Shown: piece by piece, positions 42,686 to 51,847 of the stretch
Layout of the letters: every line of letters begins with the position of its first letter
How positions within the stretch are numbered: position 1 is the first letter of the stretch
Source: Burkholderiales bacterium C2
GTDB lineage: Bacteria > Pseudomonadota > Gammaproteobacteria > Burkholderiales > Burkholderiaceae_C
DNA: 64,000 nucleotides
Direction of reading: 5' to 3'
Assembly: GCA_005503085.1 (NCBI GenBank)
Contig: SCOI01000004.1
Location: 124,001 to 188,000 of the forward strand
Notes under the pieces: generated by a model
What the model was told of the DNA's origin: nothing
What the model saw: the letters and a program-made list of their open reading frames with translations, nothing else
Database searches by the model: none
Made by a program: the position numbers and the translations under genes

Positions 42686-44098
42686 TCAGCCGGCCAGCGG
42701 CAGCCGCACGCGGGCGTCCAGGCCGCTGACTTCCTGCCCATCGAGCCGGTTGTTCAGCTCGATGCTGCCGGCCAGCGACTGCACGATCTCATGGCAGATC
42801 GCCAGCCCCAGGCCCGAGCCCTTGCGCGGATCGCCGGCCGCGAAGGGCAGGAAGAGCTGGGTCTGCTGGGCCGCGCTCAGCCCGGGGCCCGAATCGGCCA
42901 CGGTCAGCACCGCCACCCGCGCGTCGACCAGCAGCCGGATGTGCAGGCGCCCACCGACCGGCGTGTGGTGGATGGCGTTGTGGATCAGGTTGCGGGTCAG
43001 CTCGCGCAAGGCCCACTCATGGCTGCGTATCGGCGCGGCCTGGGTTTCGATATCGAAGTCCAGCTGCTGCTCGGCGATCAGCGGCGCCACATCCAGCGCC
43101 ACCGCCCGCGTCACCTCGGCCCAGTCCTGCACCGGCATGGCCTCGACCTGGTGGCGCAGCTGCTCGACCTTGGCCAGCGCCAGCATCTGGTTGGCCACCT
43201 GGGTGGCGCGCGCCACCGTGGTGTCGATCTCGGCCAGTGCCTGCAGCGGCTCGACATCGCCCTGGCGGGCGCTCTGCACCTGGGTCTTCAGCACCGCCAG
43301 CGGGGTCTTCAGCTGGTGCGAGGCGTCGCGCACAAAGCGCTTCTGGTGCTCCAGCAAGGCCTTCAGCCGCGCCACCACCTGGTTGGTCGCGTCGACCAGC
43401 GGCTGCCACTCACGCGGCGCGTCGGGCGCATCGACCGGCGACAGATCGCCCTCGGTGCGCTCGCGCAGCTGGGCCGAGAGCCGGCGCACCGGCAGCGTGG
43501 CGCGCTGCACCACCAGCACGACGACGATCACGATCACCAGCACCAGCAGGGCCTGGCGCCACAGGGTCTCGGTCAGGATCTGCTGGGCCAGGGTGTGGCG
43601 CAGCTCCAGCGTCTCGGCCACCTGGATGGTCGCCATGCCCTGGCCGGCGATGCCGGCCACCGGCTGCAGCAGCACCGCGACGCGGATCGGCTCGCCGCGG
43701 TAGTGGTCGTCGTAGAAGGAGACGAGCGCGGCGTAAGGGCTCTTGGCCGGCAGCTTGCCGTGCCAGGCCGGCAGGTCCTCGAAGCCGGACACCATCTCGC
43801 CGTCGAAGCCGCTGACGCGGTAGAAGATGCGGCTGCGGTTGTCGGCCTCGAAGGGCTCCAACGCCGAATACAGCACGGTGGCGCGCAGCTGGGCGCGGCT
43901 GCCGTCCGAGGTGACTTCCAGCAGCTCGCCGATCGATTTGGCCGAGGCCAGCAGGGTGCGGTCGTAGGCGGTGTCGGCGGCGCGCAAGGCCTGCTGGTAC
44001 AGGCTCCAGCTGTTGAAGGCGATCAGCGCGACCACCGGCAGCAAAATGCCCAGGGTCAGACGCCGCCGCAGCGAGGAGGGGCGGTGGGGCCGCTTCAT
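42686..44098 (-). CDS. tctE: Sensor histidine kinase, TctE type
   Basis: A 470-residue membrane kinase. Membrane segments at about residues 14-32 and 180-200 flank a periplasmic domain of the 2CSK_N type. The H box is RDASHQLKTPLAVLKTQ (histidine near residue 260); N box NLIHNAIHHTP, and G boxes DSGPGLS and GSGLGLAICHE complete the ATPase. Its ATG overlaps the stop of the response regulator gene. The divergent tctCBA transporter makes a tricarboxylate-sensing TctDE role likely; the ligand is inferred. Confidence 0.88.
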   Translation of the reverse strand: MKRPHRPSSLRRRLTLGILLPVVALIAFNSWSLYQQALRAADTAYDRTLLASAKSIGELLEVTSDGSRAQLRATVLYSALEPFEADNRSRIFYRVSGFDGEMVSGFEDLPAWHGKLPAKSPYAALVSFYDDHYRGEPIRVAVLLQPVAGIAGQGMATIQVAETLELRHTLAQQILTETLWRQALLVLVIVIVVVLVVQRATLPVRRLSAQLRERTEGDLSPVDAPDAPREWQPLVDATNQVVARLKALLEHQKRFVRDASHQLKTPLAVLKTQVQSARQGDVEPLQALAEIDTTVARATQVANQMLALAKVEQLRHQVEAMPVQDWAEVTRAVALDVAPLIAEQQLDFDIETQAAPIRSHEWALRELTRNLIHNAIHHTPVGGRLHIRLLVDARVAVLTVADSGPGLSAAQQTQLFLPFAAGDPRKGSGLGLAICHEIVQSLAGSIELNNRLDGQEVSGLDARVRLPLAG

Positions 44099-44769
44099 GC
44101 GCCGGCCTTCAGCAGATAGCCCAGGCCGCGCAGCGTCACCAGCTGCGCGCCGGTATGGGCGATGCGCTTGCGCAGCCGGTAGGCCACCACCTCGATGGCC
44201 TCCAGCTGCACGTCCAGCTCGCCCGGGAAGACCAGCTCGAACAACCGCTCCTTGGCGATCGCATGGCCGGGCCGTGCCAGCAGCGCGCGCAGCAGCGCGC
44301 TCTCGCGCGGTGTCAGCTCCAGCACTTGTTCCTCGAAATACACCGCGCCGCTGTCCCCGTCCAGCTGCATGCCGCAAAAGGCGGTCTGGCGCTGCGGCGC
44401 CGGACTGACCCCGCTGCGCCGGCCCAGGGCCTGGATGCGGGCCATCAGCTCGTCCAGATCGAAGGGCTTGGGCAGGTAGTCGTCGGCACCGACATTCAGG
44501 CCGAGGATGCGGTCGCCGACCGTGCCGCGGGCGGTCAGGATCAGCACCGGGGTCTTCTGTCCGTCGGCGCGTGCGCGGGCCAGCACGTCCAGCCCGTCCA
44601 GCCCCGGCAGGCTCAGGTCCAGCACCACGACATCGGGCCGCCACTGCGCCCAGCGCTCCAGCGCCTTGAGCCCGTCGCCGACTGCCTGCACCTGCAGGCC
44701 GCGGCGCTCGAAGCTGCGCGTCAGGCTCAGCTGCATCGCCGGGTCGTCCTCTACCAGAAGCAGTTTCAT
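44095..44769 (-). CDS. tctD: Response regulator, OmpR/TctD type
   Basis: A 224-residue regulator. Receiver domain MKLLLVEDDPAMQ with phospho-acceptor D51 in VVVLDLSLPGLDGL, the conserved threonine in ILTARG and lysine in LPKPFDLDEL. A winged-helix DNA-binding domain (about 125-222) contains LTPRESALLRALL and VVAYRLRKRI. It probably activates the divergent tctC promoter about 100 bases away when phosphorylated by the downstream kinase. Confidence 0.9.
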   Translation of the reverse strand: MKLLLVEDDPAMQLSLTRSFERRGLQVQAVGDGLKALERWAQWRPDVVVLDLSLPGLDGLDVLARARADGQKTPVLILTARGTVGDRILGLNVGADDYLPKPFDLDELMARIQALGRRSGVSPAPQRQTAFCGMQLDGDSGAVYFEEQVLELTPRESALLRALLARPGHAIAKERLFELVFPGELDVQLEAIEVVAYRLRKRIAHTGAQLVTLRGLGYLLKAGA

Positions 44770-44873
44770 GGGGCGCGAGCCTAGCATTTTCCCTAGGTCC
44801 CGCGACAGCGGACTGACAGCCTTGACAGCGAGGATCGCCACTGTTCACTCAAACCACAATAGGAGACAAGACC

Positions 44874-45833
44874 ATGCGTCGTGACGTCTTTCTGAAGTCC
44901 CTGGCCGCCCTGGCCGCCGCTGGCGCGCTGCCGCTGTCGGCCCGCGCTGCTGCCAATCTGAAGATCATGGTGCCGGCCAACCCGGGTGGCGGCTGGGACA
45001 GCACCGGCCGCGCGCTGGGCAAGGCCTTGCAGGACGCCGGCGTGGCCTCCTCGGTCACCTTCGAGAACAAGGGCGGCGCGGCCGGTGCCATCGGCCTGGC
45101 CCAGTTCGTCAACGCCAGCAAGGGCGATCCGAACTCGCTGATGGTGATGGGTGCAGTGATGCTGGGCGGCCTGATCACCGGCAAGCCGCCGGTCAGCCTG
45201 ACCCAGGCGACGCCGATCGCGCGCCTGACCAGCGAGTACAACGTCTTCGTGCTGCCGGCCAGCTCGCCGCTGAAGACCATGAAGGACGTGGTCGAGCAGA
45301 TGAAGAAGGACCCGGCCAGCGTCAAGTGGGGCGGCGGATCGCGCGGCGCCACCGAGCACATTGCGGCGGCCATGCTGGCGCGCGAGGCCGGCGTCGATGC
45401 GGCCAAGATCAACTATGTGCCCTTCCGTGGCGGTGGCGAGGCCACGGCTGCCATCCTGGGCGGCAATGTCACGGTGGGCGGCAGCGGCTACAGCGAATTC
45501 CAGCAGTACATCGAGAGCGGCAAGATGCGCGCGATCGCGGTGACCTCGGCCACCCGGCTCAAGGGCCTGGACATCCCGACCCTCAAGGAGATGGGCTACA
45601 ACGTCGAGATCGGCAACTGGCGCGGCGTCTATGCGCCCCCGGGCATCACGCCCGAGCAGCGCAAGGCCCTGACCGATATGGTCATCAAGGCCACCAAGAG
45701 CAAGGCCTGGGCCGAGGCGCTGGAGAAGAACGGCTGGACACCCGCCGTGATGGCCGGCAAGGAGTTCGAGGATTTCGTCGACCGTGAGTTCGCCAGCCTG
45801 CGCGCCACCATGGTCAAGTCCGGCATGATCTGA
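44874..45833 (+). CDS. tctC: Tripartite tricarboxylate transporter substrate-binding protein (TctC family)
   Basis: A 319-residue periplasmic binding protein of the TctC/Bug fold. The leader MRRDVFLKSLAALAAAGALP ends near ARA at residue 24; it has a twin arginine but spaced one residue off the standard Tat motif, so Sec export is possible. Conserved segments are IMVPANPGGGWDSTGRALG and VENKGGAAGAIG-like VTFENKGGAAGAIGLAQF. First gene of tctCBA. Substrate (citrate or a related acid) is inferred from the operon. Confidence 0.92.
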   Translation: MRRDVFLKSLAALAAAGALPLSARAAANLKIMVPANPGGGWDSTGRALGKALQDAGVASSVTFENKGGAAGAIGLAQFVNASKGDPNSLMVMGAVMLGGLITGKPPVSLTQATPIARLTSEYNVFVLPASSPLKTMKDVVEQMKKDPASVKWGGGSRGATEHIAAAMLAREAGVDAAKINYVPFRGGGEATAAILGGNVTVGGSGYSEFQQYIESGKMRAIAVTSATRLKGLDIPTLKEMGYNVEIGNWRGVYAPPGITPEQRKALTDMVIKATKSKAWAEALEKNGWTPAVMAGKEFEDFVDREFASLRATMVKSGMI

Positions 45834-45901
45834 GCGGTCTGACCGCTGTCTGCGAGGGGCTGGCTGCCTGCGGCCGGCCCCCGTTTCATATGGAGTGGCC
45901 G

Positions 45902-46417
45902 ATGGCTGACTCAGCCCAACACAAGTCCCTGCATCAAAGCCTGGTCGGCGCCGGCGCACTGCTGATCGGTGCCGTGATGGCCTATGGGGCGACCTTCATC
46001 TCCTCGGACGCCGGCTATGCAGGCGTCGGCCCGAACGCCTTGCCCTGGGTGGTCGCGGTGGTGCTGCTGATCTGCGGCGCCTGGCTGATCTGGGAAGCGC
46101 AAAGTGGCGGCTACCGCCAGATGGACGAGCCCTCGGGCGCCGAGCGCGGCGACTGGCGCGCGGCCGCCTGGGTGGTGGCCGGTGTGATCGCCAATGCCAG
46201 CCTGATCACCAGCCTGGGCTTCATCCTCGCGTGCACGCTGTGCTTCATGCTGGCGGTGCGCGGCATGCGCATGTCCGAGGGCAAGGCCGGCGGCGGTGCG
46301 CGCCAGGTTCTGGTCGATGGCGTGACCGGCGTGCTGATCGCCGCGCCGGTGTTCTGGCTCTTCACCAAGCTGCTGGCCATCAATCTGCCCGGCCTGACGG
46401 CCAGCGGCTGGCTCTGA
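45902..46417 (+). CDS. tctB: Tripartite tricarboxylate transporter small permease (TctB family)
   Basis: A 171-residue membrane protein with four hydrophobic segments, the TctB pattern (SLVGAGALLIGAVMAYGATF; ALPWVVAVVLLICGAWLIW; and two later). I prefer the ATG at 45902 because GGAG at 45892-45895 is spaced correctly; an ATG at 45890 would place the start on top of that site. It lies between tctC and tctA. Confidence 0.9.
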   Translation: MADSAQHKSLHQSLVGAGALLIGAVMAYGATFISSDAGYAGVGPNALPWVVAVVLLICGAWLIWEAQSGGYRQMDEPSGAERGDWRAAAWVVAGVIANASLITSLGFILACTLCFMLAVRGMRMSEGKAGGGARQVLVDGVTGVLIAAPVFWLFTKLLAINLPGLTASGWL

Positions 46418-46426
46418 GGAGAGACC

Positions 46427-47914
46427 ATGCTCGATCTCTGGAACAACCTGCTGGGCGGTTTCGCGACCGCCGGCACACCGATCAATCTGCTGTGGGCTTT
46501 TGTCGGCTGCGCGCTGGGCACGGCCATCGGCGTGCTGCCGGGCCTGGGCCCGGCGGTGACGGTGGCGATGCTGCTGCCGATCACCTCGCAGGTCGAGCCG
46601 ACGGCCTCGATGATCTTCTTCGCCGGCATCTACTACGGCGCGATGTATGGCGGCTCGACCACCTCCATCCTGCTCAACACCCCTGGCGAAACCGGCACGA
46701 TGGTGACGGCGCTGGAAGGCTTCAAGATGGCCAAGAGCGGCCGCGCCGGCGCGGCGCTGGCGACCGCCGCGATCGGCTCCTTCGTCGCGGGCACCATCGC
46801 CACCGTGCTGGTCACGCTGTTCGCGCCGGTGCTGGCCGACTTTGCCGTACAACTCGGCCCGCCGGAGTATTTCTGCCTGATGCTCTTGGCCTTCACCACC
46901 GTCAGCGCGGTGCTGGGCAAGAGCACCTTGCGCGGCATGACGGCGCTTTTCATCGGCCTGGCGATGGGCCTGATCGGGCTGGACCAGATCACCGCCCAGG
47001 TGCGCTACACCATGGGCGTCCCCGAGTTCATGGACGGCATCGAGGTGGTGCTGGTCGCGGTGGGCCTGTTCGCGGTCGGCGAGACGCTCTACAACGCGCT
47101 GTATGAAGGCCGCAGCACCCAGGAGCTCAACAAGATGAGCTCGGTGCACATGACCAAGACCGAATGGCGCCGCTCCTGGCCGGCCTGGCTGCGCGGTACC
47201 TTCATCGGCTTCCCCTTCGGCACCATCCCGGCCGGCGGCTCGGAGATCCCGACCTTTCTGAGCTATGCCACCGAGCGCAAGCTGTCCAAGCACAAGGACG
47301 AGTTCGGCACCAGCGGTGCGATCGAAGGCGTGGCCGGCCCGGAGGCCGCCAACAACTCGGCCGTGACCGCCACCCTGGTGCCGCTGCTGACGCTGGGCAT
47401 TCCGACCTCGGTGACCGCCGCCATCCTGTTGTCGGCGCTGCAGAACTACGGCATCCAGGCCGGCCCGCAGCTGTTCCAGACCTCGTCCACCCTGGTCTGG
47501 GCCCTGATCGCCTCGCTCTACATCGGCAATGTGATGCTGCTGGTGCTGAACCTGCCGATGGTGGGGCTGTGGGTGAAGCTGCTGAAGATTCCCAAGCCCC
47601 AGCTCTATGCCGGCATCCTGATCTTCGCGACGGTGGGCGTCTACGGCATGCGCCAGAGCGCGTTCGACCTCTACCTGATGCTGGCCATCGGCCTGCTGGG
47701 CGTGGTGATGCGGCGCTTCGATTTCCCGACCGCGCCGGTGGTGGTGGGCATGATTCTGGGCCCGCTGGCCGAGGCGCAGATGCGCAATGCGGTGTCGATC
47801 GGCGGTGGCAGCTGGAGCGTATTCTGGGAGCGGCCGATGTCGCTGGGCCTGCTGATCCTGGTGGCCCTGATCCTGGTGCTGCCGCGACTGCTGCGCTGGA
47901 GCCGCCGTCCCTGA
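46427..47914 (+). CDS. tctA: Tripartite tricarboxylate transporter large permease (TctA family)
   Basis: A 495-residue permease with about eleven membrane segments. The TctA signatures [42 protein letters not shown] and [19 protein letters not shown] are all present. It forms the membrane channel with TctB and receives substrate from TctC. Starts 9 bases after tctB; a GAGGAGA site is clear. Confidence 0.95.
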   Translation: MLDLWNNLLGGFATAGTPINLLWAFVGCALGTAIGVLPGLGPAVTVAMLLPITSQVEPTASMIFFAGIYYGAMYGGSTTSILLNTPGETGTMVTALEGFKMAKSGRAGAALATAAIGSFVAGTIATVLVTLFAPVLADFAVQLGPPEYFCLMLLAFTTVSAVLGKSTLRGMTALFIGLAMGLIGLDQITAQVRYTMGVPEFMDGIEVVLVAVGLFAVGETLYNALYEGRSTQELNKMSSVHMTKTEWRRSWPAWLRGTFIGFPFGTIPAGGSEIPTFLSYATERKLSKHKDEFGTSGAIEGVAGPEAANNSAVTATLVPLLTLGIPTSVTAAILLSALQNYGIQAGPQLFQTSSTLVWALIASLYIGNVMLLVLNLPMVGLWVKLLKIPKPQLYAGILIFATVGVYGMRQSAFDLYLMLAIGLLGVVMRRFDFPTAPVVVGMILGPLAEAQMRNAVSIGGGSWSVFWERPMSLGLLILVALILVLPRLLRWSRRP

Positions 47915-48014
47915 TTCCGGCTTCAGGCCTCGAACGATTGAGGGATGCATTGTGGCCGGCCGAGCGGATACTCGGCTGCCGTGAGCGTCGCTTCACGGCG
48001 CCTGAGGTCCGGTC

Positions 48015-50789
48015 ATGCAGCATTGCCGTGTTCCCTCCACCCTGCGGCCCCTGGCGGTCGCAGCCCTCCTGGTCCTGGGAGCGCAGGCACCGCTTCGTGC
48101 CGACATCACGACCCTCGGGACTGTCTCCACCGGCCCGCTCAATCTGCCCATAGGCCCCGGTGACACGGATCTGGGCAATAACGGGCTTTATGTGGGCAGC
48201 AGCGCCTATGGCCGCCTCGATGTCGGCGGTGGTAGCCTGCTGCGCACCGGCAGCCTGCTGCTAGGCCCTGGCGGCAACGGGGACGGCAGCGGCTGGGCCT
48301 ATCTGGACGGAGTAGGCAGCCGTATCGAGCTGACCGGCGACGGCTTTTCCGACAGCGTACTCAACCGCTTCGAGGTCGGCGCCTGGGGCCTGGGCGCGAT
48401 GACCATCTCCGGTGGTGCCGTGCTGGACGGTCGTGCCAACGCCAACGCCTGCCTGGGTGCGAACCACTTCTGCAACAGCTTCATCGGCAATGCTGCCGGC
48501 TCCACCGGCCGCTTCACGGTCACCGGTGCCGGTTCCTTGGCCTCCTTCCTGCGCGGCTTCATCGTCGGCGGGCTGGCGGTGTTCCGCCCGCCGATCGACG
48601 GCTTCACCTTCGGCACGCCGGGCGCCAGCAGCAGCGGCACGGTCAAGGTGCTGGACGGCGCCTCGCTGCTGACCGACAGCGCCACGCTGGGCGTGGGGCC
48701 GGGCGGCAGCAGCCCGCTGGGCAGCGAGCGCAGCTTTGCCGACGCGCTGATCGACGGCCCCGGCTCGGTCTGGCGCATCAGCGGCGGCACCCTGGAGAAC
48801 ACCGGGGGCTTCTTTGCGCTGGGCACGCACCGCAACGCCTGGGCCTCGGTGGCCATCCGCAACGGCGGCCAGTTGCTGATCGAAGGGCGCGACGGCCTGT
48901 ACAACTCGGTCGGGCTGAGCACCGGCGGCGGGCGCAGCGACATGATCGTCAGCGGCGCCGGCTCCAACATCCTGTTCACCGGCGATGCGGGCGTGCTGAA
49001 CGTCGGCCGCAGCGGCGCTTCCGGCAGCGGCAACCTTGTCATCGAGGCGGGTGGCCGGGCCGGCGGCATGTTCTATGTCGGTGTCGGCCGTGATGGGGCG
49101 CTGGGCCAGTTGAGCGTCCAGGGGGCAGGCTCCGAGCTGCTGGTCAACGGCAAGGCCTCGGCGGCCGCCAATGGCTCGGCGGCGCTTGCCAGCCTGGACA
49201 TTGGCCGCAACGGCGGCTATGGCCAGGTCACGGTGGGGGCGGGCGGCCGCATTCATCTACTGGCCGCGCAGGGCCTGCCGGGCCTGACCCTGAATCTGGG
49301 TCGCGATGCCAACTCGGCCGGCACGCTGAACATCCACGGGCCGGGCTCGCTGCTGCTGATGGAATCGATCTCGGTGCTGCCCGGCGGAGGGCCGGGCGAG
49401 GCGCCGAATCCGGTGATGCGGGTGGGGCGCGACGGCAGCGGCACCCTGAATATCAGCGATGGCGGCAAGCTGCTGCTGCAGGGCGGGGCGGTCTCGACCC
49501 CGGCCGACCGCCGCAGCACCTCGCTGATCATCGGCGGCTTCAACGACAACACGCCGGGTGGCCACGGCATCGCCACGGTCAGCGGCGCCGGCTCGGAGAT
49601 CCGGCTGAGCGGCACGGACACCTTCATCGGCGTCGGTATCGGCCCGCAGAGCAGCGGCCAGCTGAGCATCAACAACCAGGCCCTGGTCAGCGCGATCGGG
49701 CTGGGTGTGGGGCGCAGTGGCGGAGTCGGTGTGCTGAAGCTTGATGGCGGGCAATTGCTGTTGTCGGGGCAGCAGACCGCCGGCAATCTGTCCGGCGGCT
49801 TTCTGACCGTCGGCACCGGCGCCGGCATCGGCGTGGCCTCGGTCGACAAGGGCAGCCTGGTGACGCTGAGCAATATGGGCAGCGCCGGCGCGGGTCTGAG
49901 TCTGGGCGGCAGCGGGGCCTTCCCCGGCGGCGAGGGCAGTCTGGCCCTGGCGGGCGCTTCCCGCATTGTTGTCGAGGCCCAGCCCGGCCTGGGTGCCGTG
50001 ACCATAGGCCGCGAAGGCAGCGGCTTCATGCGCATGCGCGGCGCCAGCGAGCTGGACAATGCGGGCGGCAATCTCTATCTCGGCCGCTTCGCCGGCAGCG
50101 ACGGCACCTTGATCGTCTCCGAGGGCTCCAGCGTCACGGCCGGCTGGGTCGGAGTAGGGCGAAACAAGACCGCCACCGGCGATGCCGACGGCGGCACCGC
50201 CACCATGGTGCTGATAGACAGCACGCTGACGGCCCAGGACATCGTGATCGGCAGCAAGGGCTTTCTGTGCGGCACCGGCAGCATCAGCGGCAATGTTGTC
50301 AACCACGGCATCTTCTGCCCCGGCAACTCGCCGGGCACGCTGAATCTGAACGGCGACTTCAGCGCGATGTCCGGCAGCCGCATGATTCTCGAGGTCGAGG
50401 ATGACGGCGCGGGCGGCTACCTGACCGATGTGGTGGTGTTCGGCGGTGCGGTGGCGCTGGGTGCGATGGCGGTCGAATTCCGCTTTCTCGGCGCAACCAA
50501 TCCCGCCGCCTTCCAGAGCAGCGGCCGCTTCGACATCGACACCTTCCTCGGCCGCAGCGATGGCGCCGGCGGCATGGTGGCGCTGGCTGATCAGAGCTTT
50601 GCGGGCGTGCAGTTCAGCGCCCAGGCCGATGCCTATGTGATCAGCAACTTCAGCTTCAGCGCGGCCGACGGGGCTGCCTTCAGCGCGCAGCCGGTGCCCG
50701 AGCCGCAGACCTGGGCGATGCTGCTGCTGGGGCTGCTGGGCCTAGTCCTTGGCACCCGCCGCCAGCGCGGCCTCACGCTGCCGGGCTAG
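48015..50789 (+). CDS. PEP-CTERM surface protein with autotransporter-type repeats
   Basis: A 924-residue secreted protein. A signal peptide (LRPLAVAALLVLGAQAPLRA) ends near residue 28. Most of the protein is a Gly/Ser-rich repeat array resembling the T5SS/PEP-CTERM-associated repeat, with recurring units such as VSGAGSNILFTGDAGVLNVG and GSGTLNISDGGKLLLQGG, predicted to form a beta-helix. Near residues 760-790 FLCGTGSISGNVVNHGIFCPGNSPGTL resembles an autotransporter passenger end, but no barrel follows. The C-terminus is a PEP-CTERM tag: VPEPQTWAMLLLGLLGLVLGTRRQR (motif, membrane segment, arginines). An exosortase should process it and release it to the envelope or extracellular polymer. The last 48 bases overlap hemH. 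Confidence 0.85.
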   Translation: MQHCRVPSTLRPLAVAALLVLGAQAPLRADITTLGTVSTGPLNLPIGPGDTDLGNNGLYVGSSAYGRLDVGGGSLLRTGSLLLGPGGNGDGSGWAYLDGVGSRIELTGDGFSDSVLNRFEVGAWGLGAMTISGGAVLDGRANANACLGANHFCNSFIGNAAGSTGRFTVTGAGSLASFLRGFIVGGLAVFRPPIDGFTFGTPGASSSGTVKVLDGASLLTDSATLGVGPGGSSPLGSERSFADALIDGPGSVWRISGGTLENTGGFFALGTHRNAWASVAIRNGGQLLIEGRDGLYNSVGLSTGGGRSDMIVSGAGSNILFTGDAGVLNVGRSGASGSGNLVIEAGGRAGGMFYVGVGRDGALGQLSVQGAGSELLVNGKASAAANGSAALASLDIGRNGGYGQVTVGAGGRIHLLAAQGLPGLTLNLGRDANSAGTLNIHGPGSLLLMESISVLPGGGPGEAPNPVMRVGRDGSGTLNISDGGKLLLQGGAVSTPADRRSTSLIIGGFNDNTPGGHGIATVSGAGSEIRLSGTDTFIGVGIGPQSSGQLSINNQALVSAIGLGVGRSGGVGVLKLDGGQLLLSGQQTAGNLSGGFLTVGTGAGIGVASVDKGSLVTLSNMGSAGAGLSLGGSGAFPGGEGSLALAGASRIVVEAQPGLGAVTIGREGSGFMRMRGASELDNAGGNLYLGRFAGSDGTLIVSEGSSVTAGWVGVGRNKTATGDADGGTATMVLIDSTLTAQDIVIGSKGFLCGTGSISGNVVNHGIFCPGNSPGTLNLNGDFSAMSGSRMILEVEDDGAGGYLTDVVVFGGAVALGAMAVEFRFLGATNPAAFQSSGRFDIDTFLGRSDGAGGMVALADQSFAGVQFSAQADAYVISNFSFSAADGAAFSAQPVPEPQTWAMLLLGLLGLVLGTRRQRGLTLPG

Positions 50790-51833
50790 CGCGTCGGCGT
50801 CGACCGGTTGCCGGGTCGGCCAACCTTGCAGATGCCGCTCGGCCAGGTCGGCCAGCATGGACATGCCGGCCGGGCTGTCGTTGAGGCAGGGGATGTAGGC
50901 GAAGTCGCGGCCGCCGGCGCTCAGGAAGGCATCTCTTGCCTCTTGGGCGATTTCTTCCAGCGTCTCCAGACAATCGGCACTGAAACCCGGGCAGATCAGG
51001 TCCACCTTCTTGAGTCCGGCTGCGGCACGCGCCTTCAGGGTCGGCTCGGTATAAGGCTCCAGCCATCGGGCCTTGCCGAACCGGCTCTGGAAGGTGACCA
51101 GGTACTGCTCCTTGCTCAGGCCCAGCGCCTCGGCCAGCAGACGACCGGTCTTCAGGCATTCGCAGTGGTAGGGGTCGCCCAGGGCCAGGGTGCGGGCCGG
51201 CATGCCGTGAAAGCTCATCATCAGCAGCTCGGGCCGGCCGTTGGCGGCCCAATGGGCTTTGACGCTGGCGGCCAGGGCCTGGATATAGCCGGGGTCGTCG
51301 TGGTAGCGGTTGATGAAGCGCAGCTCGGGCAGATGACGGGTTTGCAGCGACCAGCGCGCCACATCGTCGATCACGCTGGCCGTGGTCGCCGCGCAATACT
51401 GCGGATAGGCCGGCAGCACCAGCACGCGGCTCACGCCCTCGCTGCGCAGTTCGCTGAGCACATCGGCAATCGCTGGTGCGCCGTAGCGCATCGCGTAGCG
51501 AACGCTGATGCGGTGGCCGCGCTCGCCGAGATAGCCCTGCAGCAGCTTGGCCTGGCGCTCGGTCCAGACCTTCAGCGGCGAGCCCTCGGGCATCCAGACG
51601 GTGGCGTACTTGGCCGCCGACTTGGCCGGGCGCACCCGCAGGATGATGCCGTGCAGTATCAGCTGCCAGACCAGCTTGGGGATCTCGACCACGCGCGGGT
51701 CGCTGAGGAACTGTGCGAGATAGCGCCGCGTGGCCGCTGCGGTGGGAGCATCGGGGGTGCCCAGATTGCAGAACAGCAGCGCGGTCTTGGCCGCGCTGCC
51801 ATGGCTGAAGCTCGCTTCGGCTCGATAGGGCAT
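50742..51833 (-). CDS. hemH: Ferrochelatase
   Basis: A 363-residue enzyme that inserts Fe2+ into protoporphyrin IX, the last step of heme synthesis. Motifs: TALLFCNLGTPDAPT at the N-terminus, SFHGMP with the catalytic histidine, YHCEC, and CPGFSADCLETLEEI with the acidic metal pathway. I use the ATG at 51833; the frame runs open upstream into the cyclase gene. The C-terminal 16 codons overlap the end of the convergent PEP-CTERM gene. Confidence 0.96.
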   Translation of the reverse strand: MPYRAEASFSHGSAAKTALLFCNLGTPDAPTAAATRRYLAQFLSDPRVVEIPKLVWQLILHGIILRVRPAKSAAKYATVWMPEGSPLKVWTERQAKLLQGYLGERGHRISVRYAMRYGAPAIADVLSELRSEGVSRVLVLPAYPQYCAATTASVIDDVARWSLQTRHLPELRFINRYHDDPGYIQALAASVKAHWAANGRPELLMMSFHGMPARTLALGDPYHCECLKTGRLLAEALGLSKEQYLVTFQSRFGKARWLEPYTEPTLKARAAAGLKKVDLICPGFSADCLETLEEIAQEARDAFLSAGGRDFAYIPCLNDSPAGMSMLADLAERHLQGWPTRQPVDADALARQREAALAAGAKD

Positions 51834-51847
51834 GGAGAAGGGGGAGG

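Noticed and set aside
47956-47998. Two small inverted repeats (GCCGAG/CTCGGC and CCGTGA/TCACGG) after tctA as a terminator
   Set aside because: Short stems with no T-run; they may stop transcription only with a factor, so I did not annotate them.
48015-50789. Whether the repeat-rich protein is a type V autotransporter
   Set aside because: There is no C-terminal barrel domain; the protein ends in a PEP-CTERM tag.
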